Assembly: GCA_965226215.1 (NCBI GenBank)
Contig: CBDDCH010000002.1
Span: forward strand, 868,001 to 932,000
Origin: G963668345 sp965226215
GTDB lineage: Bacteria > Acidobacteriota > Terriglobia > Bryobacterales > UBA6623
Reading direction: 5' to 3'
DNA length: 64,000 nt
A program made the translations under genes and the position numbers. Shown here one piece after another: positions 32,612-41,727 of this stretch. The notes beneath the pieces are model-generated. The model saw only the letters and a program-made list of their open reading frames with translations. It made no database searches and was not told the DNA's origin. Within the stretch, counting starts at the first letter, position 1, and each line of letters starts with the position of its first letter.

Positions 32612-34644
32612 TGCGAATTCTGCTGAGTTGGCTGCGGGACTTCGTCGAGATCTCCGAACCACCCGGAAAGGTCGCCGAGGCGTTGACAATGGCCGGCATG
32701 GCCGTCGATACCGTGACCGAACAGGACGGTGAGACGGTTTTCGAGCTGGACATTACCGCCAACCGCCCGGATGCGTTGAATCACATCGGGATCGCCCGCG
32801 AAATCGGAGCCATCTACCGCCGGCCTCTACGGCTTCCCGCGACCGATGTACCCGAAGGAGATCCACCCGCCGCGGAGCGGGCTTCGATTGAAATCGCCGA
32901 CCCAGAGCTCTGCCCGCGGTATGCAGCTCGAGTTGTACTCGGCGTCGAAGTCAAACCGGCGCCGGACTGGATGCGACGGCGCCTGGAGTTGTGCCACACC
33001 CGCAGCATCAACAATCTAGCCGACTTGACGAACTACGTCCTGCTCGAGCTGGGACATCCGACCCACGCCTTCGACTTGGATCTTCTCGAGGATTCAAAAA
33101 TCATCGTTCGCCGTGCCGAGGCGGGGGAATCGCTGCGGACGATCGACGGCGTGGACCGAACGCTGTCGAGCGATCACCTGGTTATCGCCGATGCCGGCCG
33201 GCCTGTCGCCCTGGCTGGGGTTATGGGGGGGTTGGAGACCGAGATTTCCGATTCCACACGCAACGTCTTGTTCGAGAGCGCGTGGTTCAAGCCGGGTTCG
33301 ATTCGTAGAACGTCCCGGCACTTCGGCATGCACACCGAGGCGTCTCATCGCTTTGAGCGCGGCGCCGACATCGAAGCCCCGCTTCGGGCGGCTGACCGCA
33401 TCGCCCATTTGCTGGGCCAGGCCAGTCGAGGGACGATCCTGCGAGGCGTATTGGATGCTTACCCCAACGCCGTCAGCCGTCCCCAGATCAAGTTGCGGCG
33501 CTCATCCATTCCGCGGCTGCTGGGGACCGAGATTCCCGATCGTGACGTCGAGGGAATCCTTGCAGCGCTGGGAGTGGAGATCTCGGCGCGGGAGTGGGGC
33601 TGGGAACTCAAGCCTCCGTCGCACCGACTGGACTTGGAGCGCGAGATCGACGCCCTGGAAGAGATCGCCCGCGTCTACGGCTACGATCGATTCCCGAGTC
33701 GCCTGCCCGAGACGGCCAGCGGTGTCACCCGGCCTCCGTTCGCGGAAGAAGAAGCTCGCCTGCGTTCGATCGCACGTTCCCTGGGCTATCACGAAACTGT
33801 GAGCTATTCCTTCATCTCTTCGGACGAAGCAAAAAGATACGGCGCCTGGGACCCGGTGCGGTTGAAGAATCCAATTTCGGAGCAGTGGGACGTGATGAGA
33901 AATACCGCCGTCCCGTCGATGCTAAAGGCTCTGGAGCACAACTTGAACCGCAACGAACCGAGCCCGCGCCTAGTGGAAATCGGCCGCGTTTATCGTAAAG
34001 CGGAGGACTCTTACGTAGAACCGTCCGTGTTGACCTTGGGAGCCACGGGAAGCGCCCATCCGGCTGCTCTTGGCGAGGACTCCAAGCCGCTCCATTTCTT
34101 TGAGATCAAGGCTGACGTCGGGGCGCTCGTTGAGCCGTTCGATTTCGAAGCGCTTTCCTTCGACACCCAGGGCGTGCCGTCGTATTACGCACAGGGCCGG
34201 TCCGCCCGAGTCGTGGCGGACGGCAACCTGCTTGGGTACTTGGGGGAAATTGATCTCTTGCTGGCCCGGGAGCGAAAAATTCGCGAACCCGTCTTTGTGG
34301 TGGAGCTGTTCCTCGGCAGGATGAAAGAGGTGGGACTGCGCCGACTGCACCACCGCACTTTGCCTCGAGTGCCCGCCGTGGATCGGGATTTTTCTCTGCT
34401 TGTGCCCGAGGGGATCAGTTTTGCCGAGATTTGCGCCGCGATCGGTCAACAAGCCCATCTCGTCCAACTAGATCCCGCCGAGCTGTTTCGGGGATCCCAG
34501 GTGCCGGCCGGGCACTACAGTTTGCTGCTGCGGGCCAGTTGGCAGAAGCCAACGGAAAGCCTGACCGACGAGCAAGTCAACGTCTACGCAAGCCAGATCG
34601 TCGCCCGCCTTTCAAAAAAGCTGGGCATCGACCGGCGTGCCTGA
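32611..34644 (+). CDS. pheT: Phenylalanyl-tRNA synthetase beta subunit, short form
   Basis: A 677-residue beta subunit. MRILLSWLRDFVEI is followed after about 40 residues by FELDITANRPDALNHIGIAR. The EMAP/OB-type tRNA-binding domain that separates these segments in E. coli PheT (about 110 residues) is therefore missing. The B3/4 editing domain (RSINNLADLTNYVLLELGHP and HPTHAFDLD), B5 domain, catalytic-like core and C-terminal anticodon-binding domain (RVPAVDRDFSLLVPEGISFA) are present. It is coupled to pheS by a one-base overlap. Confidence 0.95.
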   Translation: MRILLSWLRDFVEISEPPGKVAEALTMAGMAVDTVTEQDGETVFELDITANRPDALNHIGIAREIGAIYRRPLRLPATDVPEGDPPAAERASIEIADPELCPRYAARVVLGVEVKPAPDWMRRRLELCHTRSINNLADLTNYVLLELGHPTHAFDLDLLEDSKIIVRRAEAGESLRTIDGVDRTLSSDHLVIADAGRPVALAGVMGGLETEISDSTRNVLFESAWFKPGSIRRTSRHFGMHTEASHRFERGADIEAPLRAADRIAHLLGQASRGTILRGVLDAYPNAVSRPQIKLRRSSIPRLLGTEIPDRDVEGILAALGVEISAREWGWELKPPSHRLDLEREIDALEEIARVYGYDRFPSRLPETASGVTRPPFAEEEARLRSIARSLGYHETVSYSFISSDEAKRYGAWDPVRLKNPISEQWDVMRNTAVPSMLKALEHNLNRNEPSPRLVEIGRVYRKAEDSYVEPSVLTLGATGSAHPAALGEDSKPLHFFEIKADVGALVEPFDFEALSFDTQGVPSYYAQGRSARVVADGNLLGYLGEIDLLLARERKIREPVFVVELFLGRMKEVGLRRLHHRTLPRVPAVDRDFSLLVPEGISFAEICAAIGQQAHLVQLDPAELFRGSQVPAGHYSLLLRASWQKPTESLTDEQVNVYASQIVARLSKKLGIDRRA

Positions 34645-34821
34645 GGTCCGTTCGAGCCTTGCTGGACCGCTCGTTGGCAGCGGACGGCTGGAAAGAGAGC
34701 ATGCGACGTCCGACAACCAGGTGGATCAAACCGGGGCCGAGATTGCCCCTGCGAAATTTCAGCTATCTTTTATGCAATCTGCGTTAGGATAGAGAAAAAG
34801 AAGCGGAGTCGGGGTGCCAGA

Positions 34822-35103
34822 ATGCAGCAACAACTGATTGTTTCGGAGTCGGCCGCAGAGGGTTTCAAGCCCCTTGAAGCGTTGGAAAGCCGTATCGAAG
34901 TCGCGATCGAGCGCTACCGCTCAGCCCAGCAGGGGCAGCACGCAGCCGAGCAGGAGGCCACCCGGTTGCAAGAGATCGTGTCGGAAAAGGAAGATCAGAT
35001 CGTCCGCCTGACACGGGACTTGGCCGAGGCCCAAGCCGAGCGCGACCGAGTGCGGTCCCGGATCGAGGCCTTGCTCCAACGGCTCGAGACGATCGAAGAG
35101 TAA
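34822..35103 (+). CDS. Coiled-coil protein upstream of zapA (ZapB-like by position)
   Basis: A 93-residue protein that is almost entirely alpha-helical heptad repeat: LESRIEVAIERYRSAQQGQ, then LQEIVSEKEDQIVRLTRDLA and RIEALLQRLETIEE. There are no other motifs. It lies 60 bases before zapA in the same direction, downstream of pheT. Small coiled-coil proteins at this place are often thought to act with ZapA at the division ring. That function is inferred from location only. Confidence 0.7.
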   Translation: MQQQLIVSESAAEGFKPLEALESRIEVAIERYRSAQQGQHAAEQEATRLQEIVSEKEDQIVRLTRDLAEAQAERDRVRSRIEALLQRLETIEE

Positions 35104-35163
35104 CGATTCCCGAACTCGCCGGCTCGCGAGCCGGCGGCAAGCGCCGAGCTGAAGGCGGTTCTC

Positions 35164-35487
35164 ATGCGCACGGACGAGCGAACCCAAGTACATATCTATG
35201 GGCAGGTTTATCACCTCAAAGGGGGCAACGACGCCGAACACACCCAGGCTGTCGCCAAGCTGGTCGATGAGCAAATGAACCGCGTCGCCGCCCAGACCCG
35301 CGTCCCGGACAATTTTCGTGTAGCCGTACTAACGGCGCTTCACCTCGCCGACGAATACCTGAACGCAAAAAAGGATCACGACAAGCTGAAGTCGCAGGTG
35401 ACGGCGAAGAGCAATCACCTCGTTTCCCTCCTGGACAAGATCAACAACGAGGAAGAATCGGCGTCTGTTTTCCCCGCAGCAGACTGA
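35164..35487 (+). CDS. zapA: Cell division protein ZapA
   Basis: A 107-residue ZapA. VHIYGQVYHLKGGNDAEHTQ is the N-terminal globular domain and AKLVDEQMNRVAAQTRVPDN the linker. FRVAVLTALHLADEYLNAKK leads into a C-terminal coiled coil. ZapA tetramers cross-link FtsZ filaments. The gene follows pheT and the coiled-coil gene, a context common in Acidobacteria and Proteobacteria. Confidence 0.88.
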   Translation: MRTDERTQVHIYGQVYHLKGGNDAEHTQAVAKLVDEQMNRVAAQTRVPDNFRVAVLTALHLADEYLNAKKDHDKLKSQVTAKSNHLVSLLDKINNEEESASVFPAAD

Positions 35488-35592
35488 CCGACTCGAAGGC
35501 GTCACAAGCCGCCCCCCTCCCGGCCCCTGACGCGACCGGGGCACTGCCTCGACAAAGACAATCGGCGACCGAGCAAAACCACGGTAGAGAGG

Positions 35593-36375
35593 ATGAGAAT
35601 TCTCTTCATTGGAGACATCGTCGGCAAACCCGGGCGACGGATCGTTCGCGAGAGATTGTCGGGCCTCGTGGGACACCTGGATATCGACCTTGTCATCGCC
35701 AACTGCGAGAACACAGCCGCCGGCTTCGGGATCACTGCGGATTTGGCGAATCAACTGTTCGAGACGGGAATCGATGTGCTGACCTCGGGCAATCACATTT
35801 TCGACCGCAAGGGCATTGGCGAATACCTGGCAGTCACGCCTCGCTTACTGCGGCCAGCCAACTATCCCGACGGCGTTGAAGGCCACGGCGTCTATCAAGC
35901 ATCAACATCCACCGGTGTACCCTACGCTGTCCTAAACCTGCAGGGGCGCGTCTATCTGCCCACAATCGACTGCCCCTTCCGGAAAGCAGACGAGCTGCTG
36001 GACGGGCTCGACGGCGGAGTCAAAGTCCGCCTGGTGGACTTTCACGCCGAGGTGACCAGTGAAAAGATCGCTTTCGGCTGGTACTTGGACGGCCGCGTGT
36101 CGGCCGTCGTTGGCACCCACACACACGTACCAACGGCCGACGAGCGCGTGTTGCCTCAGGGAACGGCCTATATCACCGACGCAGGAATGACGGGGCCGTA
36201 CGATTCCGTTATCGGGATGAACAAACAGGCCTCTATCTCGCGTTTCCTTCACGGTGTTCCCACCCGCTTCGAACCGGAAACCGGGGACGTGCGCTTATCG
36301 TCTGTCGTCATCGAAGTAGACGAGATCACAGGCCAAGCTTCGTCGATCGAGCGGCGTGTGGTCCGCGAGTCATGA
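35593..36375 (+). CDS. YmdB/TIGR00282-family metallophosphoesterase
   Basis: A 260-residue cytoplasmic enzyme. RILFIGDIVGKPGRRIVRER, DLVIANCENTAAGFGITADL, DVLTSGNHIFDRKGI, VDFHAEVTSEKIAFGWYLDG and VVGTHTHVPTADERVLPQGT cover the metal ligands. MTGPYDSVIGMNK is family-specific. In Bacillus, YmdB hydrolyses cyclic nucleotides and affects biofilm programmes. The gene is often next to rny, but no rny is present here. It follows zapA after about 105 bases. Confidence 0.92.
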   Translation: MRILFIGDIVGKPGRRIVRERLSGLVGHLDIDLVIANCENTAAGFGITADLANQLFETGIDVLTSGNHIFDRKGIGEYLAVTPRLLRPANYPDGVEGHGVYQASTSTGVPYAVLNLQGRVYLPTIDCPFRKADELLDGLDGGVKVRLVDFHAEVTSEKIAFGWYLDGRVSAVVGTHTHVPTADERVLPQGTAYITDAGMTGPYDSVIGMNKQASISRFLHGVPTRFEPETGDVRLSSVVIEVDEITGQASSIERRVVRES

Positions 36376-36670
36376 CTCGCCGAGGACGGGTTTCGCGTAT
36401 CCGCTTACCCAACAAAAGCGCCGATAAGAAGAAGTTCGCGACTTCTTTGTCGTCTTGCGAATTCGCCCGAAAGATCGCATATGAAGCCGGCTCGATTGCC
36501 GGCCGAACTCGAAACTAGGATCGCCAACAGTGGCGGTCGCTACCTGTGCTGCGGCCCCGCCCCCATACACCCTCTGTGAGAAATGCGGGCTGTTAGGCTA
36601 TGATCGTGAGTTCCGAGCTTGAAGTTTTCCAGCGGCGCTTTCGGGGCCGTCGAGTTGCAGCGCCTGAACC
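36376..36670. other. Intergenic stretch with hairpins and a repeat end
   Basis: No gene. It holds AAGAAGT-TCGCG-ACTTCTT near 36427, GCCGGC-TCGATT-GCCGGC near 36485, and GTGAGAAATGCGGGCT (36576-36591), the end of the dispersed CCCGC repeat family. Confidence 0.6.
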
Positions 36671-37408
36671 ATGCGGTATTTGATTCTTGGCGATATTCAC
36701 TCCAACTGGGAAGCGCTGCAGGCGGTGTTGCGGGACGCCGAGGGATCCTATGACGAAATCTGCTGCCTCGGTGATGTGGTCGGCTACGGCGCCGACCCGA
36801 ACGCGGCCACCGATTGGGTTCGCGAGAACGTGAAACACGTGATCCGGGGCAACCACGACAAGGTCTGCTGTGGACTCGAAGAGCCCATCCTGTTCAACCC
36901 GGTCGCGCGGCAGGCCGCGGAATGGACGCTTCAGAATCTCACCAACGAGAACCGGGATTATTTGTACAACCTCAAGAAAGGGCCTCTGGAGCTGGACGAC
37001 TTCGTCATGGCCCACGGCTCCATCGAGGATGAGGACGAGTATGTCGTCGACCCTCGCCAGGCGGCGGCCCAGTTTCCCCTTCTCCAGGGTCGCTTGGCGT
37101 TTTTCGGGCACACGCATGTCCAGGGCGGGTTTCTGCTCTCGGCGGATGATTGCCGAGTCATCCAGAACAACGCCGATAACGACAATGCCACGCTGTCGAT
37201 AGTCGAGGGCGACACGCCCCTGCTGAACCCCGGCTCGGTTGGTCAGCCCCGAGACCTGAACTGGAAGAGTGGCTACGTTTTCTGCCATTCCGAACAGCGG
37301 GTCGTCGAATTTCGTCGCTGTGGCTACGATCTGGAAAACGCTCAGCGCAAGATCAGGGAAGCAGGCCTGCCGCCGGCTCTGGCAGACCGACTGGCCTACG
37401 GACGATAG
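36671..37408 (+). CDS. Metallophosphoesterase, protein-phosphatase/YfcE-like
   Basis: A 245-residue cytoplasmic calcineurin-fold enzyme. The metal motifs are LILGDIHSN, CCLGDVVGYG, VIRGNHDKVC, DDFVMAHGSIED and FFGHTHVQGG. LLNPGSVGQPRDLN is the family's C-terminal block. It resembles diadenosine-tetraphosphatase-like or YfcE-like phosphodiesterases. The substrate is unknown. It is the second phosphoesterase in tandem with the YmdB-like gene, separated by about 295 bases. Confidence 0.9.
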   Translation: MRYLILGDIHSNWEALQAVLRDAEGSYDEICCLGDVVGYGADPNAATDWVRENVKHVIRGNHDKVCCGLEEPILFNPVARQAAEWTLQNLTNENRDYLYNLKKGPLELDDFVMAHGSIEDEDEYVVDPRQAAAQFPLLQGRLAFFGHTHVQGGFLLSADDCRVIQNNADNDNATLSIVEGDTPLLNPGSVGQPRDLNWKSGYVFCHSEQRVVEFRRCGYDLENAQRKIREAGLPPALADRLAYGR

Positions 37409-37430
37409 AAGCGGGCTAGCGCAAAACCCG

Positions 37431-37540
37431 TTCACTTAAGCTGTCTTGGAACTAACGAACCTTTCCCCGCATTGCGCCGTCTGCCATGTACGGGCGCGCG
37501 ACATGTCGCGCCCTGGACAAGCGGGATCGCTTGTCCCTAC
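37431..37540 (+). repeat. Dispersed 75-bp repeat, copy 2, followed by the GGACAAGCG hairpin
   Basis: CACTTAAGCTGTCTTGGAAC, AACGAACC, CCCCGCATTGCGCC and CCATGTACGGGCGCGCGACA match the complement of 22311-22385. The hairpin GGACAAGCG-GGAT-CGCTTGTCC (37514-37535) follows. In the other copy the hairpin is also nearby but with about 120 extra bases between. Confidence 0.65.
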
Positions 37541-37576
37541 TACAACCGGGTGCCGGGGTCCTGGCGACTGGCCGCG

Positions 37577-38008
37577 TCATGCCCGCACCAGGTTTACCCG
37601 CACGATGCCCGCCGTCACGCCGGCCAAAAGCGCCCAAGACACTATTTCGTAGAGCAACACGCCCAGCGTGTAGTCCCAAGGCAGATGAAACCAGATCGGA
37701 TCCGCAACGGAAATGAAGTTGGTCCCCATAATACCGGCGAGGAATACGACCCCTGCCCCCTTCGCATACCTGCTTGGGCCGACGGCGAGTGACAGCAGCA
37801 CCGCCATCAAGGCGACGCTGGCATTATGCAGCGATCCCAGAAGCAACTTGCCGGGACTTTGCGGATCTACCCCTTCTCGGATATAGCTGAGCTTGTAGAA
37901 GGAGCCCCGCTTGTGGTGTTCGACGAACTCCTCGAACGCCTCCGGAGTATCGGTGAGAAGCGGGCTAGGCTCAACGGTACAATAGGAACATGCAGCCGGC
38001 GTCCACAC
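37577..38008 (-). pseudogene. Membrane protein, probably 5'-truncated at a repeat
   Basis: The C-terminal two thirds show three helices with conserved-looking blocks (LLLGSLHNASVALMAVLLSL, ADPIWFHLPWDYTLGVLLYE and WALLAGVTAGIVR). Relatives of this type begin with a helix that is absent here. The residues just before the similarity (VEPSPLLTDT) are encoded by CCTAGCCCGCTTCTCACC, an end of the dispersed CCCGC repeat. The gene therefore seems cut at a repeat junction. Its open frame overlaps the divergent Uma2 start by 19 bases. Function unknown. Confidence 0.5.
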
Positions 38009-38502
38009 TAGTTTCGGTGGAAGAGTATCTGCGCACGAGCTTCAGTGACGGCGACCGTGAGTACGTCGACGGTCGGATTGTGGAGCGAAACTTGGGCGAA
38101 AAAGACCACAGCCGGACGCAGAGAAAGCTGATCGCCTTCTTTGTCGCCCAGGAAGCCGCCCTGGGAACCTACTGTTTTCCGGAGCAGCGTGTTCAGGTCA
38201 AGGGCGCCCGTTTCCGAGTGCCGGATGTGTGCGTTTACGTCGGCCGGGAGCCGCAAGAGCAAGTCTTTCGCACACCACCGTTCTTGGTGGTCGAGATTCT
38301 TTCCCGGGACGACCGGGCGAGCGACACCCAGGAAAAAGTCGAAGACTATCTCGATTTCGACGTGCGCTATGTGTGGATCATCGACCCTCGGACTCGCCAA
38401 GGCTACGTCCACACCAAACACGGGGGCCAACCTGCTACCGGCGGCATCCTCAGGACAAAGGACCCTGCCATCGAACTTGCGGTCGCGTCGCTGTTCGATT
38501 GA
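37990..38502 (+). CDS. Uma2-family (DUF820) nuclease-like protein
   Basis: A 170-residue protein. EEYLRTSFSDGDREYVDGRI, EQRVQVKGARFRVPDVCVYV, PFLVVEILSRDD and DYLDFDVRYVWIIDPRTRQG are the family blocks. They give the PD-(D/E)xK-type residues Glu (YVDGRIVE), Asp (VPDV) and Glu-x-x (VEILS). The function of Uma2 proteins is unproven. They multiply in some phyla and often behave as transposition-linked or orphan nucleases. TACAAT lies six bases before the ATG, so the message may be leaderless. Confidence 0.88.
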   Translation: MQPASTLVSVEEYLRTSFSDGDREYVDGRIVERNLGEKDHSRTQRKLIAFFVAQEAALGTYCFPEQRVQVKGARFRVPDVCVYVGREPQEQVFRTPPFLVVEILSRDDRASDTQEKVEDYLDFDVRYVWIIDPRTRQGYVHTKHGGQPATGGILRTKDPAIELAVASLFD

Positions 38503-38650
38503 AGACCGCCACGGTCAGCGGGTCCAAGGCAAAATCCTCCACCGCGGGTTCCGTTTTTGAAATGTCGTCCAACAGAGGCTGTGAGTTCGCGCCCCGCAAA
38601 CGCTTCAAGGCTACCCATCCGTGCCGGCTGTGAGAAGGTCCGCCCCCGAT

Positions 38651-39994
38651 TCACGCCCTCTTCGCGAAAAACTCGCGCGTTAGGCGCCGCAGCAAAGGCA
38701 ACGATCCAAGTACGGCGATCAAGTTCGGTACCGCCATCAGCCCGTTCATCGTATCCGCCAGGGTCCAGATAAAGTGCAGGCTTCCGGTGGCTCCCAGATA
38801 GACAAAGACTACCCACATCAAGCGATAGGGCAGGACGGCTTTCGTTCCCAACAGGTAGGTCGCGGCGGTTTCGCCATAGTAGGCCCATCCGATCACGGTT
38901 GAAAATGCGAACAGGATCAAACCCACGCTTACGACTGAGTGTCCCCAGGCGCCCGGCAGTCCCACTTCAAACGCTTTCGCCGAGAGCGCGGCGCCGGTTT
39001 CGCCTGATTCCCAGGCGCCGGTAGTCAATATGACCAGCCCGGTCAGTAGACAGACTACCAGCGTGTCGACACAAACCTCGAAGATGCCGTAACTGGCCTG
39101 CCGAGCGGGATGGTCAGTAACCGCGGAGCTATGAACGATCGGTGCGCTGCCGAGGCCGGCTTCGTTCGAAAATAGGCCTCGCGCGATGCCGAAGCGAACC
39201 GCCGCCGCTGCACCGGTCCCGGCAAAACCTCCGACCGCGGCCTGTCCTTCAAATGCCGAGCGAAGGACCATTGCTACTACTTCGGGCACCTGACCGAGAA
39301 AACGCACCACAATGAAAAGACTGCCGAGCAAATAGAAGACGCACATGAGCGGTACGAGGATCTGGGTCACTTCTACTATCCGCCGGATGCCGCCTAGCAC
39401 GACTAAAGCAGTTACGAGTGCCAGTCCAACTCCGGTTAGAGCCGGGGGAATGCCAAAGCTACTCTTTGCGGCGGCCGAGACGGAGTTGGCTTGCACCATG
39501 TTGCCGATTCCAAACGCGGCTAGTGCTGTAAGCAAAGCGAAAGCGCTCCCCAGACGGCGCATCCCGAGGCCCTTTGACAGTACGTACATGGCGCCCCCGC
39601 GGACGACTCCCTCATCGTCCGGCTCGGGATAGTGCAGGGCGATGGCGATCTCGGAAAACTTTGTTCCCATCCCGAGTAGTCCCGAGACGAGCAGCCAAAA
39701 CAGAGCTCCCGGCCCGCCCAGAGAAATAGCCGTTGAGACGCCCGCAATGTTGCCCACGCCAACGGTCGATGCCAGCGCCGTCGCCAGGGCCTGAAACGGT
39801 GTGACCGTCCCCTGTCCCTGTTCGTGGGTGAACAACTTTCCCAACACCTCGCGGAAGGAGAACACCAGCCTGCGAAACTGCACGCCGCGCGTGGCAATCG
39901 TGAAAACCAGGCCCGCCCCCATCAGCAAGACCATCATGGGAGGACCCCAGACGAGGTCATGTACTCGTTGGTTGAGATCGGTTAGGGGGGGCAC
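38651..39994 (-). CDS. Sodium:alanine/glycine symporter (AGCS family)
   Basis: A 447-residue transporter of the APC superfamily with about 11 helices. ALATALASTVGVGNIAGVST carries the Na+-site glycine-rich motif. RFGIARGLFSNEAGLGSAPI is the AGCS signature. LFAFSTVIGWAYYGETAATY is the conserved late helix. AGCS members import alanine or glycine with Na+. It is transcribed alone and intact in length. Confidence 0.93.
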   Translation of the reverse strand: MPPLTDLNQRVHDLVWGPPMMVLLMGAGLVFTIATRGVQFRRLVFSFREVLGKLFTHEQGQGTVTPFQALATALASTVGVGNIAGVSTAISLGGPGALFWLLVSGLLGMGTKFSEIAIALHYPEPDDEGVVRGGAMYVLSKGLGMRRLGSAFALLTALAAFGIGNMVQANSVSAAAKSSFGIPPALTGVGLALVTALVVLGGIRRIVEVTQILVPLMCVFYLLGSLFIVVRFLGQVPEVVAMVLRSAFEGQAAVGGFAGTGAAAAVRFGIARGLFSNEAGLGSAPIVHSSAVTDHPARQASYGIFEVCVDTLVVCLLTGLVILTTGAWESGETGAALSAKAFEVGLPGAWGHSVVSVGLILFAFSTVIGWAYYGETAATYLLGTKAVLPYRLMWVVFVYLGATGSLHFIWTLADTMNGLMAVPNLIAVLGSLPLLRRLTREFFAKRA

Positions 39995-40126
39995 GTTGGG
40001 TCAGTCTTGGAAGGTTTCGTGCGGGAAGTGAACCGGACAGCGACCGCTAACAAGCCGCCTTCCCGGCCGCTGCGCCACTCGTCTACTGGGTTTTCTGTCT
40101 AAAGCTCCTCGGTCGTCTCACCTCGC

Positions 40127-41509
40127 TCATCGAGCCGACTGTTCCGAGTCCGCCTCTTCGGTCTCTTGCTTCTGATGAGCCGCGGGGTCGATTCTCACTT
40201 TGGCGATTCGGTTGTGGTTCATGGCAAGGACCGTAAAAGTAGTCCCTTGGTACACCACGGTTTCCCCGCCCGTTGGAATGTGGCCCAGCCGGCTCGTCAA
40301 GAACCCGGCCAGCGTCTCAAACCCTGCATCGTAGGGAAGCTCGATGTCGTACTGGCTGGCTAAATCCAGGATCGGCGTAATGCCGTCGATCTCGATCGGC
40401 TCTCCCGGGGGCCGGGATTGGGCCGGCTGGGGTTTCTCGTGCTCTTCTCGGATCTCACCTACGATTTGCTCCACAGCGTCTTCGGTCGTCACCAGCCCGA
40501 CCACCGTTCCAAACTCATCCACCACCATGGCCAACTGTTTGCGCCCCTGTTGGAGCTCTTCCAGCAACTCGTGCAACAGCTTCGTCTCCGGGACGAAAGG
40601 AACGTGGCGAATGAGCCGGCGGAGCGAGAAAGGGGGAGCTGGCCCCCCGAGGGCCTGGCGACGCCGATACCTCTGCAAAAACGACCAGATGTCCTGCGCG
40701 TAGATCGCGCCGACAATTTGCTCCGGCGATCCGTCGTAAACCGGAATGTGGGAATGCTTCTCCCGAACGAGGCAGTCGATTACCTGATCGAGGGATGAAT
40801 CGAACGGGAGGGCAGCTATCTCGTGGCGAGGCACCATAACCTCCCGCACGCTAAGGTCGTAGAAGTCCACCGCCCGCCTGAGCATCGTCTCTCTTGACTC
40901 GGCCGGCGCGCCTTCGCCCTCACCGACGCCGAGCAAGAGCTTCAGTTCTTCTGACGAGTAGCTTTTCCGACGGCCGTCCGGCGGGGCCCCAAAGGTCCGT
41001 GAGATCGTCTCGGCGCTTCGTTCCACCACCGAGACAAAGAAGCCGCTGGCACGGGCGAACAGCTCGAGCGGTGTCCCGACCAGCAAGGCCAGCCTGTCGC
41101 TGCGCTCCAAAGCCAGATTCTTGGGTGCCACCTCGCCCAAAACCATGTGCAGGAACGTGATGAGAGTGAATGCAATGCCGAAGGAGACGAAATGTAGCAA
41201 TCCTTCGCTTTGCGGCGGAAATATTGGCTCCAACAGCGGTCGGATAGCGCGATATACGGTGCTCTCGCTGGCCCAACCCAATCCCAAGCTGGCAACCGTC
41301 ACCCCGAGTTGCGTTGCCGCTAACATCCGGTCTGGATTCGCCAGCAGACCGACTACCATTTTGGCTCGACGGTCTCCCGCCTTGGCTCGGGCTCGCATGC
41401 CGGACTCGCGAACCGAAACCAACGCCACTTCGGCGGCAGCGAAGAAGCTATTCGCGGCGAGCAGGCCAACCACCGCGAGCAGCCGGAGAGTTAGAGGGAT
41501 CTCCTCCAT
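40127..41509 (-). CDS. HlyC/CorC (CNNM-type) membrane protein with CBS pair
   Basis: From the ATG at 41509, 460 residues. Domain order is DUF21/CNNM membrane region (SFFAAAEVALVSVRESGMRA near residue 22), CBS pair (VREVMVPRHEIAALPFDSSL and FGTVVGLVTTEDAVEQIVGE), and the C-terminal CorC_HlyC domain (FETLAGFLTSRLGHIPTGGE). CNNM proteins bind Mg-ATP at the CBS domains and export or regulate Mg2+/Co2+. The name hemolysin is historical. A start 15 codons upstream is open. Confidence 0.9.
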   Translation of the reverse strand: MEEIPLTLRLLAVVGLLAANSFFAAAEVALVSVRESGMRARAKAGDRRAKMVVGLLANPDRMLAATQLGVTVASLGLGWASESTVYRAIRPLLEPIFPPQSEGLLHFVSFGIAFTLITFLHMVLGEVAPKNLALERSDRLALLVGTPLELFARASGFFVSVVERSAETISRTFGAPPDGRRKSYSSEELKLLLGVGEGEGAPAESRETMLRRAVDFYDLSVREVMVPRHEIAALPFDSSLDQVIDCLVREKHSHIPVYDGSPEQIVGAIYAQDIWSFLQRYRRRQALGGPAPPFSLRRLIRHVPFVPETKLLHELLEELQQGRKQLAMVVDEFGTVVGLVTTEDAVEQIVGEIREEHEKPQPAQSRPPGEPIEIDGITPILDLASQYDIELPYDAGFETLAGFLTSRLGHIPTGGETVVYQGTTFTVLAMNHNRIAKVRIDPAAHQKQETEEADSEQSAR

Positions 41510-41554
41510 GGCTATCTGTAGATCAACAGCCGCAGGCCGATCCCATCCTATCAC

Positions 41555-41727
41555 GAAGCATTCCCAGCACAGCGAGTTGCCAACCGGAATTCTGCCCCTT
41601 CGCCAGCTGGGGTCTTTGGCTCTGGTTTAGTGCTTAGTTGCAAAACTCCACGTTATTTGAAAATCCTTTCCCCAAGGGCCATACGATCGTCCGCCTGGCC
41701 CGAAGTGGTTTGTTCGCAGAGTCTTCC
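41555..41727. other. Intergenic spacer left of the tandem array
   Basis: No gene. It is ordinary sequence before the first 24-base module at 41728. Confidence 0.4.
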
